Positions 17,133-24,985 of a DNA stretch of 64,000 nt are shown piece by piece (position 1 is the first letter of the stretch; each line of letters starts with the position of its first letter). Below the pieces are notes generated by a model. It had not been told where the DNA came from. It was given only the letters and a program-made list of their open reading frames with translations, and made no database searches. The position numbers and the translations under genes were made by a program. Origin of the DNA: Caulobacter sp031457805 (lineage in GTDB: Bacteria; Pseudomonadota; Alphaproteobacteria; Caulobacterales; Caulobacteraceae); the NCBI RefSeq assembly GCF_031457805.1, contig NZ_JAVDXI010000008.1, positions 62,001-126,000 of the forward strand. Reading direction: 5' to 3'.

Positions 17133-19292
17133 ATGCGCGTCTCGTCTCCCACCACCCTGTTGCTTGGCGTCGTGCTGCTGTGCGTGGCGACGGCGCTGGC
17201 CGGCGTGTGGATGGCGATCAGTCCGCCCTGGCTGGGCGCGAGTTTCCAGGCGCGGCCGGACGGCGCGGTCGTCATCGCCGAGCTTGTCCCGGATGGTCCG
17301 CTGGCGCGGGCCGGGGCCAGGGTTGGCGACCGGCTGGCGGGCGTCGGGGCCGACCTGACGGCGCCGCCGCTGCGGGCCGGCGACACGGGCGCCTTCGAAC
17401 AGGCCCCGACCGAGCGCGCTCACCGGGATATGACCCGTCGGCAGGCCGCCTTCGCCGAGACCCTCTCGACGCGGCCGCTGACGCTGCGCCTGGCGGGCGC
17501 CGACGGGGTTCAGCGCGCGGTGACCCTGGACGACCGCGTGCGGCCGCTCAGCCGCCTGGGCGCGGAGTTCTGGGCCAACCTTGCCTTTGGCCTGATCGCC
17601 ACCCTGATCGTCGGATGGGTGTGGGCGCTGCGGCCGCGGGACCTGGCCACTCAGCTCTTCGCCCTGACCGGTCTGTCGATGCTGGCCTTCACCTTCGGCT
17701 GGGCGGTCAACGCCAGCGTAGAGCTGGTCGCCGACGGGGCGATGGCGACGGGCGCGCACTGGCTGAACATGACCGGTGCGGTGGCCTATGGCGGGGCGAT
17801 GATCGCTTTCTTCCTGGTCTATCCGACGAGGGTCACGCGACTTCCCGTGGCCTGGCTGGTCCCGCTTTGCGTCCTAACCTGGGCTGCAACGCCGCTCCTG
17901 CCCGGCAACCCCCCGCTGGAGAGCACGGGCCAGTCAGCGACCACGATCGAGATGGCCCTGATCATCGTCGCCATCGGCGTCCAGGCCTTGGCCAGCCGCA
18001 AGAACCCCGCCGCCATGGCCGCCGCCCGATGGCTTGGCCTGTCGGTGATCCTGGGGGCCGGCGCCTTCATCGGCAATGTGGCCCTGCCGATCGCCCTGGG
18101 GCGCGAGCCGTTCCTGGACAGCCGCTTTTCGCTGGGCTTCTTCGTCGTCATCTATGTCGGCATGGCCGTGGGCCTGCGTCGCTACCGGCTGTTCGAGCTG
18201 GACCAGTGGGCGTTCCGGATCCTGTTCTACATCAGCGCCGGCGCGGCCCTGCTGGCGCTGGACGGCCTGCTGATCACGGCCCTCGGCGCGGCGCCCAGCA
18301 CGGCGCTGGGCCTGTCGCTGCTGGTCGTGGCCTTCGCCTATCTGCCGTTCCGCGACCTGCTGTGGCGGCTGACCATCGGCCGGCGGACGCTGAAGGAGCA
18401 CGAGATGTTTGCCGCCGTCGCCCAGGTCGCCCTTGTCCATGACGTCGAGGCCCGGGCCAGGGCCTGGCGCGACCTGTTGGCCAAGGTCTATGAGCCGCTC
18501 GAGATCGCGCCCGGCCCGGCGGTGCGGGCGCGGGCCGAGATCCTGGAGGAAGGCGTGGGCCTCGGCTTGCCCGCCGCGGCCGGATCGAGCGCGCTGGACC
18601 TGCGCTTTCCTTTCCGGGGGCGGGGCCTGTTCGGCACGGCCCAGGCGCAGCTGGCGGATCAGCTGGTGGGTTTGCTGGCCCAGATTGAGCAGGGCCGCGA
18701 CGCCTACGCCCGCGGCGTGGTCGAGGAGCGCCTGCGCATCGCTCGCGACCTGCACGACGACGTCGGCGCGCGGTTGCTGTCTGGCCTGCACCGCCATGAC
18801 CTTTCCCAGACCCGCGAGGCCATGCGCGGCGCCATCGGCGACCTGCGCTCGATCGTCTCGGGCCTGTCGGGGCGCGACCTGCCGCTGGAGGCGGTGCTGG
18901 CCGACCTGCGCCACGAGACCGCCGAGCGCCTGGAGGCGGCGGGCATCGCCCTGGACTGGCCGCCGGTGGAGCTGGCCGACCCCGATCGCACCGCGCCCTA
19001 CCGCGTCTACAAGAACCTGACCTCGGCCGTGCGCGAGGTGATCTCCAACGCCATCCGCCACGCCGGCGCGGCGAGGATCAGCGTCGAGGTGCAGGAGCGC
19101 GACGGGCGCCTGTCCGTCACGATCGCCGACGACGGCGTGGGTCTGCCAGACACGCCCGGCGGCCGCCGCAGCGGTCTTGCCAACCTGGAGCGTCGCCTGG
19201 GCGAGATCGGTGGCGAGGTCGAGATCCCGCCGGTCGACCAGGGCCTGACCATCCGTCTTTCCGCCCCGCTTGAGGTGAGCGCCGTCGCATGA
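17133..19292 (+). CDS. Membrane sensor histidine kinase with PDZ-like domain (HisKA_3)
   Basis: About 719 aa. Order: an N-terminal membrane anchor; a PDZ-like segment (about 45-85: VVIAELVPDGPLARAGARVGDRL) that should face the periplasm; a block of six or seven transmembrane helices (about 155-410); a HisKA_3 dimerisation domain with phospho-His in RLRIARDLHDDVGARLL; and a HATPase_c domain with EVISNAIRHAG and DDGVGLP. Start taken at the ATG 17133 (GGATC before it, directly followed by the anchor); an ATG at 17088 adds 15 residues. The stop overlaps the next gene as ATGA, so it pairs with that regulator. Signal unknown; the PDZ may bind exposed C-termini of envelope proteins. Confidence 0.85.
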   Translation: MRVSSPTTLLLGVVLLCVATALAGVWMAISPPWLGASFQARPDGAVVIAELVPDGPLARAGARVGDRLAGVGADLTAPPLRAGDTGAFEQAPTERAHRDMTRRQAAFAETLSTRPLTLRLAGADGVQRAVTLDDRVRPLSRLGAEFWANLAFGLIATLIVGWVWALRPRDLATQLFALTGLSMLAFTFGWAVNASVELVADGAMATGAHWLNMTGAVAYGGAMIAFFLVYPTRVTRLPVAWLVPLCVLTWAATPLLPGNPPLESTGQSATTIEMALIIVAIGVQALASRKNPAAMAAARWLGLSVILGAGAFIGNVALPIALGREPFLDSRFSLGFFVVIYVGMAVGLRRYRLFELDQWAFRILFYISAGAALLALDGLLITALGAAPSTALGLSLLVVAFAYLPFRDLLWRLTIGRRTLKEHEMFAAVAQVALVHDVEARARAWRDLLAKVYEPLEIAPGPAVRARAEILEEGVGLGLPAAAGSSALDLRFPFRGRGLFGTAQAQLADQLVGLLAQIEQGRDAYARGVVEERLRIARDLHDDVGARLLSGLHRHDLSQTREAMRGAIGDLRSIVSGLSGRDLPLEAVLADLRHETAERLEAAGIALDWPPVELADPDRTAPYRVYKNLTSAVREVISNAIRHAGAARISVEVQERDGRLSVTIADDGVGLPDTPGGRRSGLANLERRLGEIGGEVEIPPVDQGLTIRLSAPLEVSAVA

Positions 19293-19945
19293 GTTCTCCT
19301 GAAACCGCGCTTGTCCTGGAAGACCAGGCCGAGACCCGCGAGCACCTGCTGGCGGCCCTCTCTGAGGCCTTTCCGGGCGTGGTCGCGAGGGGCGCGGGGG
19401 ATCTGGCCGAGGCGCGCTCGTTCCTCGACGGCGGCGGCCCGCCGGACCTGGCCCTGGTGGACCTGGCGCTGCCGGACGGGCGCGGCGTCGACTTCCTGCG
19501 CGATCTCGCCGAACGCTCGGGCGGCGCGACCCGCTCGGTGGTGGTGACGATCTACGCCGACGACGCCCACCTGTTCGACGCCATCGCGGCGGGGGCGGGC
19601 GGCTATCTCCTGAAGGACATGGGCCGCGAGGATCTCGTGCGTTATCTGCGCCGACTGGAGGCGGGCGAGACGCCGCTGTCGCCGGCCGTGGCGCGCCGCA
19701 TGCTCGACTATTTCCGCGCCCGCCCCGCGCCCGTCGCCGAGGTCGAACCCGAGGCGGCCCTGACCCCGCGCGAAACCGAGGTGTTGCGGCTGATCGGCCG
19801 GGGCCTGCGCTCGGGCGAGGCGGCCAAGGTGATGGGCGTCACCGAGCTGACGGTGGCCGGCTATGTGAAGGCCATCTACCGCAAGCTCAACATCTGCTCG
19901 CGCGCCGAAGCGGCCCTGGAGGCGCAGCGGCGGGGGTTGGTCTGA
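19289..19945 (+). CDS. NarL/LuxR-type response regulator
   Basis: 218 aa. Receiver domain (about 5-125) with acidic residues LEDQ near the N-terminus, phospho-acceptor Asp58 in LALVDLALPDG, and YLLKD as the conserved Lys region. C-terminal LuxR HTH (about 150-210, LTPRETEVLRLIGRGL). It starts inside the kinase stop (ATGA), a clear cognate pair. The acidic pocket is Glu-Asp rather than the usual Asp-Asp, which many regulators tolerate. It would switch transcription in response to the PDZ-containing kinase; targets are unknown. Confidence 0.92.
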   Translation: MSSPETALVLEDQAETREHLLAALSEAFPGVVARGAGDLAEARSFLDGGGPPDLALVDLALPDGRGVDFLRDLAERSGGATRSVVVTIYADDAHLFDAIAAGAGGYLLKDMGREDLVRYLRRLEAGETPLSPAVARRMLDYFRARPAPVAEVEPEAALTPRETEVLRLIGRGLRSGEAAKVMGVTELTVAGYVKAIYRKLNICSRAEAALEAQRRGLV

Positions 19946-19946
19946 A

Positions 19947-20063
19947 AATCCTCCCCCAGCGGGGGAGGTGTCGGACCGCAGGGACGACGGAGGGGGAAGA
20001 GGCGGGCTCAGTAAGCACCTCCCCCTCCGGCCTTCGGCCACCTCCCCCGCTGGGGGGAGGATT
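19947..20063. repeat. GC-rich two-armed intergenic repeat, copy 3
   Basis: Arms AATCCTCCCCCagcGGGGGAGG and CCTCCCCCgctGGGGGGAGGATT, with inner gaGGGGGAAG / CTTCCCCCTC-type words. Same family as copies at 20658, 28846 and elsewhere. Confidence 0.85.
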
Positions 20064-20148
20064 GAGCAGGGCGCGCAAATTTTCGCCGCGAAGTTCGGGT
20101 CAAGGATCGCTACGGTGCCGACACCGGAATCGAACCTCGAAAGACCCC

Positions 20149-20652
20149 ATGCGCCTTCTTGCTTCCCTGGCCCTTACGGCCGCCCTCGCCGCCGGCGCCG
20201 CCCATGCGCAGGTCAAGCCGTCCGCCCCGCCGCAGCTGAACGCCGGCCCCTCGGCCGCCGCGACCGCCGGCAAGGCGTTCCTGGCCAACAACGCCAAGGC
20301 GCCGGGCGTCGTGACCCTGCCGTCGGGCCTGCAGTACAAGGTGATCGCCTCGGGCCCCAAGGACGGTCCCTCGCCGAAGCTGGGCGACATCATCAAGGTC
20401 AATTACGAGGGCAAGCTGCTGAACGGGCAGGTGTTCGACTCAAGCTTTGCGCGCGGAAAGGCCGCGATCATGCCCGCCGACGGCCTGATCCAGGGCTGGC
20501 TGGAGGCCCTGCCGCTGATGAAGGTCGGCGACGAGTGGACGCTCTTCATCCCGCCGGAACTGGGCTATGGCTCGCGCGATCTGGGCGAAATCCCGCCCGA
20601 CAGCACGCTGATTTTCCGGCTGAAGCTGGAGGGGATGCTGTCGGTGGATTGA
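20149..20652 (+). CDS. FKBP-type peptidyl-prolyl cis-trans isomerase, exported
   Basis: 167 aa. Signal peptide MRLLASLALTAALAAGAAHA (1-20). FKBP domain about 65-165 with VNYEGKLLNGQVFDSSF, WLEALPLMKVGDEWTLFIPP and ELGYG. It would speed proline isomerisation of envelope proteins in the periplasm. The ATG at 20149 is chosen because it begins the signal peptide; the frame is open further upstream but without homology. It stands alone between two GC-rich repeats, so it is probably its own unit. Confidence 0.92.
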   Translation: MRLLASLALTAALAAGAAHAQVKPSAPPQLNAGPSAAATAGKAFLANNAKAPGVVTLPSGLQYKVIASGPKDGPSPKLGDIIKVNYEGKLLNGQVFDSSFARGKAAIMPADGLIQGWLEALPLMKVGDEWTLFIPPELGYGSRDLGEIPPDSTLIFRLKLEGMLSVD

Positions 20653-20657
20653 TCTCA

Positions 20658-20769
20658 AATCCTCCCCCCAGCGGGGGAGGCGGCCGAAGGCCGGAGGGGG
20701 AAGCGACAAGGCCTCAGGACTTCCCCCTCCGTCGGCTTCGCCGACACCTCCCCCGCTAGGGGGAGGATT
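20658..20769. repeat. GC-rich two-armed intergenic repeat, copy 4
   Basis: Arms AATCCTCCCCCcagCGGGGGAGG and CCTCCCCCgctaGGGGGAGGATT with inner hairpins. Sits between the convergent FKBP and rutA genes. Confidence 0.85.
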
Positions 20770-20773
20770 TTCT

Positions 20774-21835
20774 CTAAGCCTTCCGGCTCTTCATCAGCGG
20801 CTGGATCTTGGTCCCGAAGTCCTCGACCCCTTGCACGAAGTCGTCGAAGGTCAGCAGCACGCCGGCCGTGCCGGGGACCTCGGCGATCTCGTCCATCATG
20901 CGGGCGATGCTCTCATAGCTGCCCACCAGCGTGCCCATGTTAAGGTTCACCGCCGACTCCGGGGCGGCCAGCTGCTGGGTGTTGGTGGTCGCGCCGGCCT
21001 TGGCGTTGGGGGCGGCCTGCTGCGTCAGCCAGGCCAGAGCCTCCTGGTCCGCGCCGTCGCGGTACTTCTGCCACTTGGCCATCGCCTTCTCGTCGGTCTC
21101 GTCGGCGATGATCATGAAGAGAATGAAGGACTTGACGTCGCGGCCGGTCTTGGCGGCGGCGGCCTCCAGGCGGTGGTTCACCGAGGCGAAGGCGGTCGGG
21201 GTGTTGGTGCCCTTGCCCAGGGCGAAGCTGTAATCAGCGTACTGCGCCGTAAAGGCCAGGCCCTCGTCGGACGAGCCGGCGCAGATCAGCTTGGTCTCCT
21301 TCGGGTGCGGGCTGACCCGGCAGTCGTCCATCGTGAAGTACTTGCCCTTGAAGTCCGAGACGCCGGTCTCGAGCAGGTCCTTCAGCACGGTCGTGTATTC
21401 GGCCAGGTAGTTGTAGCGGTCGGTGTAGTGCGCCTCGCCGGGCCACAGGCCCATCTGCGAATACTCGGCCTTCTGCCAGCCGGTGACCAGGTTCACGCCA
21501 AAGCGGCCCGGCGCGATCGAGTCGATGGTCGAGGCCATGCGCGCCACGATCGCCGGCGGGATGGTCAGGGTGGCGACGGTGGCGAAGATCTTGATCTTGC
21601 TGGTCACTGCGGCCAGGCCCGCCATCAGGGTGAAGCTCTCCAGATTGTGCTCCCAGAACTGGGTCTTGCCGCCGAACCCGCGCAGCTTGATCATCGAGAG
21701 CGCGAAGTCGAAGCCGTACGTCTCGGCCTTCTGGGTGATCTCCTTGTTGAGCTCGAAGCTGGGCATGTACTGCGGCGAGGTCTCGGAGATGAGCCAGCCG
21801 TTGTTGCCGATGGGAATGAAGACGCCGACCTGCAT
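20774..21835 (-). CDS. rutA: Pyrimidine monooxygenase RutA
   Basis: 353 aa, LLM-class flavin-dependent monooxygenase of the luciferase family. RutA opens the uracil ring with FMNH2 and O2 to give (peroxy)ureidoacrylate. Seen: MQVGVFIPIGNNGWLISETS at the start, GRFGVNLVTGWQKAEYSQMG, HYTDRYNYLAEY and CAGSSDEGLAFTAQYADY, all highly characteristic of RutA. Start at ATG 21835 with AGAAGG upstream; the longer frame runs into the repeat. Last gene of the minus-strand rut set, separated from rutD by a repeat of about 117 bp, so it may have its own start of transcription or be read through. Confidence 0.95.
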   Translation of the reverse strand: MQVGVFIPIGNNGWLISETSPQYMPSFELNKEITQKAETYGFDFALSMIKLRGFGGKTQFWEHNLESFTLMAGLAAVTSKIKIFATVATLTIPPAIVARMASTIDSIAPGRFGVNLVTGWQKAEYSQMGLWPGEAHYTDRYNYLAEYTTVLKDLLETGVSDFKGKYFTMDDCRVSPHPKETKLICAGSSDEGLAFTAQYADYSFALGKGTNTPTAFASVNHRLEAAAAKTGRDVKSFILFMIIADETDEKAMAKWQKYRDGADQEALAWLTQQAAPNAKAGATTNTQQLAAPESAVNLNMGTLVGSYESIARMMDEIAEVPGTAGVLLTFDDFVQGVEDFGTKIQPLMKSRKA

Positions 21836-21863
21836 GGAGTGTTGACCTTCTAGGAAATTGAGT

Positions 21864-21980
21864 TGCTCCCCCGTGTCACGGGGGAGCTGTCGCGGAGCGA
21901 CTGAGGGGGCGTTCTGGACGTTCGCCGCGCTGGCCCCCTCCGGCCCTTTGGGCCACCTCCCCCGCATCGCGGGGGAGGAA
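21864..21980. repeat. GC-rich two-armed intergenic repeat, copy 5
   Basis: Arms GCTCCCCCgtgtcacGGGGGAGC and CCTCCCCCgcatcgcGGGGGAGG with inner GAGGGGGCG / GCCCCCTC words, in the rut operon between rutD and rutA. Confidence 0.85.
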
Positions 21981-21986
21981 CGGAAA

Positions 21987-22787
21987 TCACGTCCCCTCCA
22001 GGAACGTCACCAGACCCTCGTTGAAGGTCTCGGGATCGGTGACGGTGAAGCCGTGCCCGCCCCAGGCGACCTGCTGGAAGTCGGCGTTGGGCAGGCGGCC
22101 GGCCAGGCGCTGGGAGCAGAGCATCGGCACCAGCATGTCGTCGGCGCTGGCGCTGATCAGCACTCGATGGGTGATCTCGTCCAGCCGCTCGTCGATGTCG
22201 AAGGCTAGGAGGGCGTTGATCCGCGCCAGCATCACCTCGCGCGGCGGGAAACCAGCCACATGGTGGGCCTCCTCGGCCATCAGCCGGGTGTGGTTCCGCG
22301 AGATCCAGTCGGCCGGATAGAGGAAGATCGGCTGGGCGTGGACGTAGGCCTCCGGGCCCGTGTCGTTCAGCAGATGGATGCGGGTGTCGAAGCAGCGCTT
22401 GATGTGCGGATCGGGCCGGCTCCAGCCGTTGACCACCACCAGCTTGGCGAGGCGGTCGGGATGGTCCAGCGCCAGTTGCAGCCCGGCGTTGCCGCCGGCC
22501 GCGTGGCCGACCACGTGGGCCTTGGCCAGGCCCAGGGCGTCCATGACCTTGACCATGTCCTCGGCCATGTGGGCGAGCGTGTAGTGCGGCGGCAGTTCGC
22601 GGACGCTACGCCCCGTGCCGCGATGGTCGTAGGTGACCACCGGCCAGCGTGCGGTGAGGGCCTGCATCTGCGGCGCCCAGAACGCCCCCGAGCCGCCCAG
22701 GCCTGACGACAGCAGCACGACCTCGCGGCCGGCGATTGGTCCGCCGTGGAGCTCGTAGTGCAGGCCGTCGACCGTTCCGCTGGTCAT
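21987..22787 (-). CDS. rutD: Putative aminoacrylate hydrolase RutD
   Basis: 266 aa, alpha/beta-hydrolase fold. In the Rut pathway it speeds conversion of aminoacrylate to malonic semialdehyde and ammonium. Visible: LLSSGLGGSGAFW (oxyanion strand), YDHRGTGRS, and a nucleophile elbow reading GHAAGG, i.e. Ala where most family members have Ser. I recall E. coli RutD having a similar GHALG. A late His is in WGGHGFTV. ATG at 22787, 5 bp after the rutC stop. It fits the order rutB-rutC-rutD-rutA on the minus strand. Confidence 0.92.
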   Translation of the reverse strand: MTSGTVDGLHYELHGGPIAGREVVLLSSGLGGSGAFWAPQMQALTARWPVVTYDHRGTGRSVRELPPHYTLAHMAEDMVKVMDALGLAKAHVVGHAAGGNAGLQLALDHPDRLAKLVVVNGWSRPDPHIKRCFDTRIHLLNDTGPEAYVHAQPIFLYPADWISRNHTRLMAEEAHHVAGFPPREVMLARINALLAFDIDERLDEITHRVLISASADDMLVPMLCSQRLAGRLPNADFQQVAWGGHGFTVTDPETFNEGLVTFLEGT

Positions 22788-22792
22788 GCGGG

Positions 22793-23182
<390 letters not shown>

Positions 23183-23210
23183 GGGGGCTTCCCTTTCTGG
23201 TTTAGGCCCT

Positions 23211-23322
23211 GCGTCCTTCGAGGCCCGCTCAGGAGCGGGCGCCTCAGGATGAGGTGTTCAGTACGGCTTGCTCATGCTTCCTCATCCTGAGGTGCGAGCC
23301 GAAGGCGAGCCTCGAAGGACGC
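23211..23322. repeat. Dispersed inverted repeat GCGTCCTTCGAGG...CCTCGAAGGACGC, copy 2
   Basis: Arms GCGTCCTTCGAGGC and GCCTCGAAGGACGC with inner CTCAGGATGAGG / CTCATCCTGAGG. Nearly the same as copies 1 and 3. Lies between rutB and rutC. Confidence 0.85.
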
Positions 23323-23330
23323 ACGGAGGC

Positions 23331-24047
23331 TCATGGCGGCGCCAGCTGGCCGAACGTCCCCTTGAAGTCCGCCGTCGTCGACACCCAGCCGAAGAAGGTC
23401 TCGATGTTGAACATGGCGGCCTTCTGGACGAAGTCGGGGCCCGCCTGGTGGGTGGCGTCCTCCAGCACGGTTCCGAAATATTCCAGCATGAAGCCGTCGC
23501 GCAGGGTCGACTCCACGCAGACGTTGGTGGCGATGCCGGTGAAGACCAGATGCCGGATCCCGCGCGCCCGCAGCACGCTGTCCAGCTGGCTGTTGAAGAA
23601 GCCCGAATAGCGGGTCTTGTGCAGGCGGATGTCGCCCGGCTGGGGCGTCAGCTCATCGACCAGCTCATAGTCCCACTGGCCCCGCGCCAAGAGCTTGCCC
23701 TGCAGCTCGGGCCGGGCGCGCATGGTCTTGAGGGCGTTCGATTTCCACCAGTTGGGCGAGCCGGGGCCGCCGGCTTCCACATACTGGTCGTCCCAGCCGT
23801 TCTGGAAGTAGATCACCGTCATCCCGGCGCTGCGGGCCACCTCCAGCACGCCCTTGATCTCGTGGATCACCTTGGCCGCGCCCGAGATGTCGAAGCCGGC
23901 CAGGTCCAGATAGCCGCCGGGCGAGGCGTAGGCGTTCTGCATGTCGATGACGATCACCGCGGTGGTCTTCGGGTCCACCGGCAGGGGCTCGGGCCGCGCC
24001 GGCAGCATGACGGCGTTGGGCGACAGCGGGGTGATCGGAGAACTCAT
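23331..24047 (-). CDS. rutB: Ureidoacrylate amidohydrolase RutB
   Basis: 238 aa, isochorismatase-like cysteine hydrolase that cleaves ureidoacrylate (or its peroxy form) to aminoacrylate, CO2 and ammonium. Catalytic triad visible: Asp35 in VIVIDMQNAY, Lys144 in LHKTRYSGF, Cys177 in GIATNVCVES. ATG at 24047 preferred (AAGG about 10 nt upstream); a GTG at 24053 would be too close. First gene of the minus-strand rut set, facing rutR across a RutR operator. Confidence 0.94.
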   Translation of the reverse strand: MSSPITPLSPNAVMLPARPEPLPVDPKTTAVIVIDMQNAYASPGGYLDLAGFDISGAAKVIHEIKGVLEVARSAGMTVIYFQNGWDDQYVEAGGPGSPNWWKSNALKTMRARPELQGKLLARGQWDYELVDELTPQPGDIRLHKTRYSGFFNSQLDSVLRARGIRHLVFTGIATNVCVESTLRDGFMLEYFGTVLEDATHQAGPDFVQKAAMFNIETFFGWVSTTADFKGTFGQLAPP

Positions 24048-24127
24048 CGTCACGGCGCCTTGTGATTTCTAAGAGGCATGGAATACCATCTCGCGTAACG
24101 TTGCAATCCGAACCGTTCGGTCCAAGT

Positions 24128-24143
24128 TTGACCAAATGGTCCA
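24128..24143. promoter_or_regulatory. RutR operator
   Basis: TTGACCAAATGGTCCA differs at one position from the known RutR consensus TTGACCAnnTGGTCAA. It lies between divergent rutB and rutR, 13 bp before the rutR ATG. An overlapping half-palindrome GGTCCAAGTTTGACC (24119-24133) shares one arm and may be a second binding frame. Binding is released by uracil or thymine. Confidence 0.8.
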
Positions 24144-24156
24144 GATTTGAGGGCTC

Positions 24157-24921
24157 ATGGCCGACCCGATCGCCAAGACCGTCAAGCCGCTGCGCGGGGG
24201 CGCCGCGCGTCCGGCCGCCAAGCGGGGCACGGGCGCCCGCAAGCTGGTCAAGGCCGCCCAAAGCGTGGGCGAAGCCGGGGATGCGGCAGCGGCCGAAGGC
24301 GCCCGTCCGCCGGGGCGGCGAGAACGGGCCGGCGAGGCGCGCCGCGCCGCGATCCTCAAGGCCGCTCTGGCCGTCTTCGCGCGCCTCGGACCCGACGGCG
24401 CCAGCGTCGAGGCCATCGCCCAGGCGGCGGGGGTCTCCAAGCCCAACCTGCTGTACTACTACCCGTCCAAGGACGCCCTCTACCTGGCGGTGCTGGAGCA
24501 GGGGCTGGCGCTGTGGCTCTCGCCGCTGGGCCGCTTCACCGAGGCCGACGATCCGGCCGAGGCCATCGGCGCGTTGATCGCCGCCAAGCTGGAGATGAGC
24601 CGCGACCATCCCGAGGTCTCGCGCCTGTTCGCCCTGGAGATGCTGCGGGGCGCGCCCCTGCTCAAGCCGGTGCTGGCCGGACCCCTGAAGGCTGTGTTCG
24701 ACGCCAAGTGCGCGGTGGTCGGCGCCTGGGTCGCGGCGGGCAAGCTGGCGGCGGTCGATCCGCCGCATCTGATCTTTGCGGTCTGGGCCCTGACCCAGCA
24801 CTACGCCGACTTCGCCGTGCAGGTCCGGGCTCTGACCGGCAAGACCCTGACCGATCGGGCCTTCATGGAAGAGACCCGAGACGCCGTCACCGCGCTGGTG
24901 CTGCGCGGCGCCCTGCCGTGA
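24157..24921 (+). CDS. rutR: TetR-family regulator RutR with long N-terminal extension
   Basis: 254 aa. DNA-binding TetR domain about 60-108 (AAILKAALAVFARLGPDGAS ... GVSKPNLLYYYPSKDALY, very close to RutR), then a RutR-type ligand domain with FALEMLRGAP and QHYADFAVQ. It senses uracil and controls the rut genes. ATG at 24157, GAGGG upstream. The first 55 or so residues are an Ala/Pro/Arg/Lys-rich low-complexity tail absent from E. coli RutR; it may be disordered, or the true start may be internal (no good ATG seen before the domain). Divergent from rutB. Confidence 0.9.
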   Translation: MADPIAKTVKPLRGGAARPAAKRGTGARKLVKAAQSVGEAGDAAAAEGARPPGRRERAGEARRAAILKAALAVFARLGPDGASVEAIAQAAGVSKPNLLYYYPSKDALYLAVLEQGLALWLSPLGRFTEADDPAEAIGALIAAKLEMSRDHPEVSRLFALEMLRGAPLLKPVLAGPLKAVFDAKCAVVGAWVAAGKLAAVDPPHLIFAVWALTQHYADFAVQVRALTGKTLTDRAFMEETRDAVTALVLRGALP

Positions 24922-24985
24922 CGATGCGCGCCTGCGTCCACGCGTCACGTGTCGGCGCGCGCTCAAAGAGCGCAGGGTGAAACCC

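Noticed and set aside
19947..20063. Repeats as a CRISPR array
   Set aside because: Units are dispersed singly through the window, are palindromic about 110-150 bp elements and have no regular spacers or cas genes.
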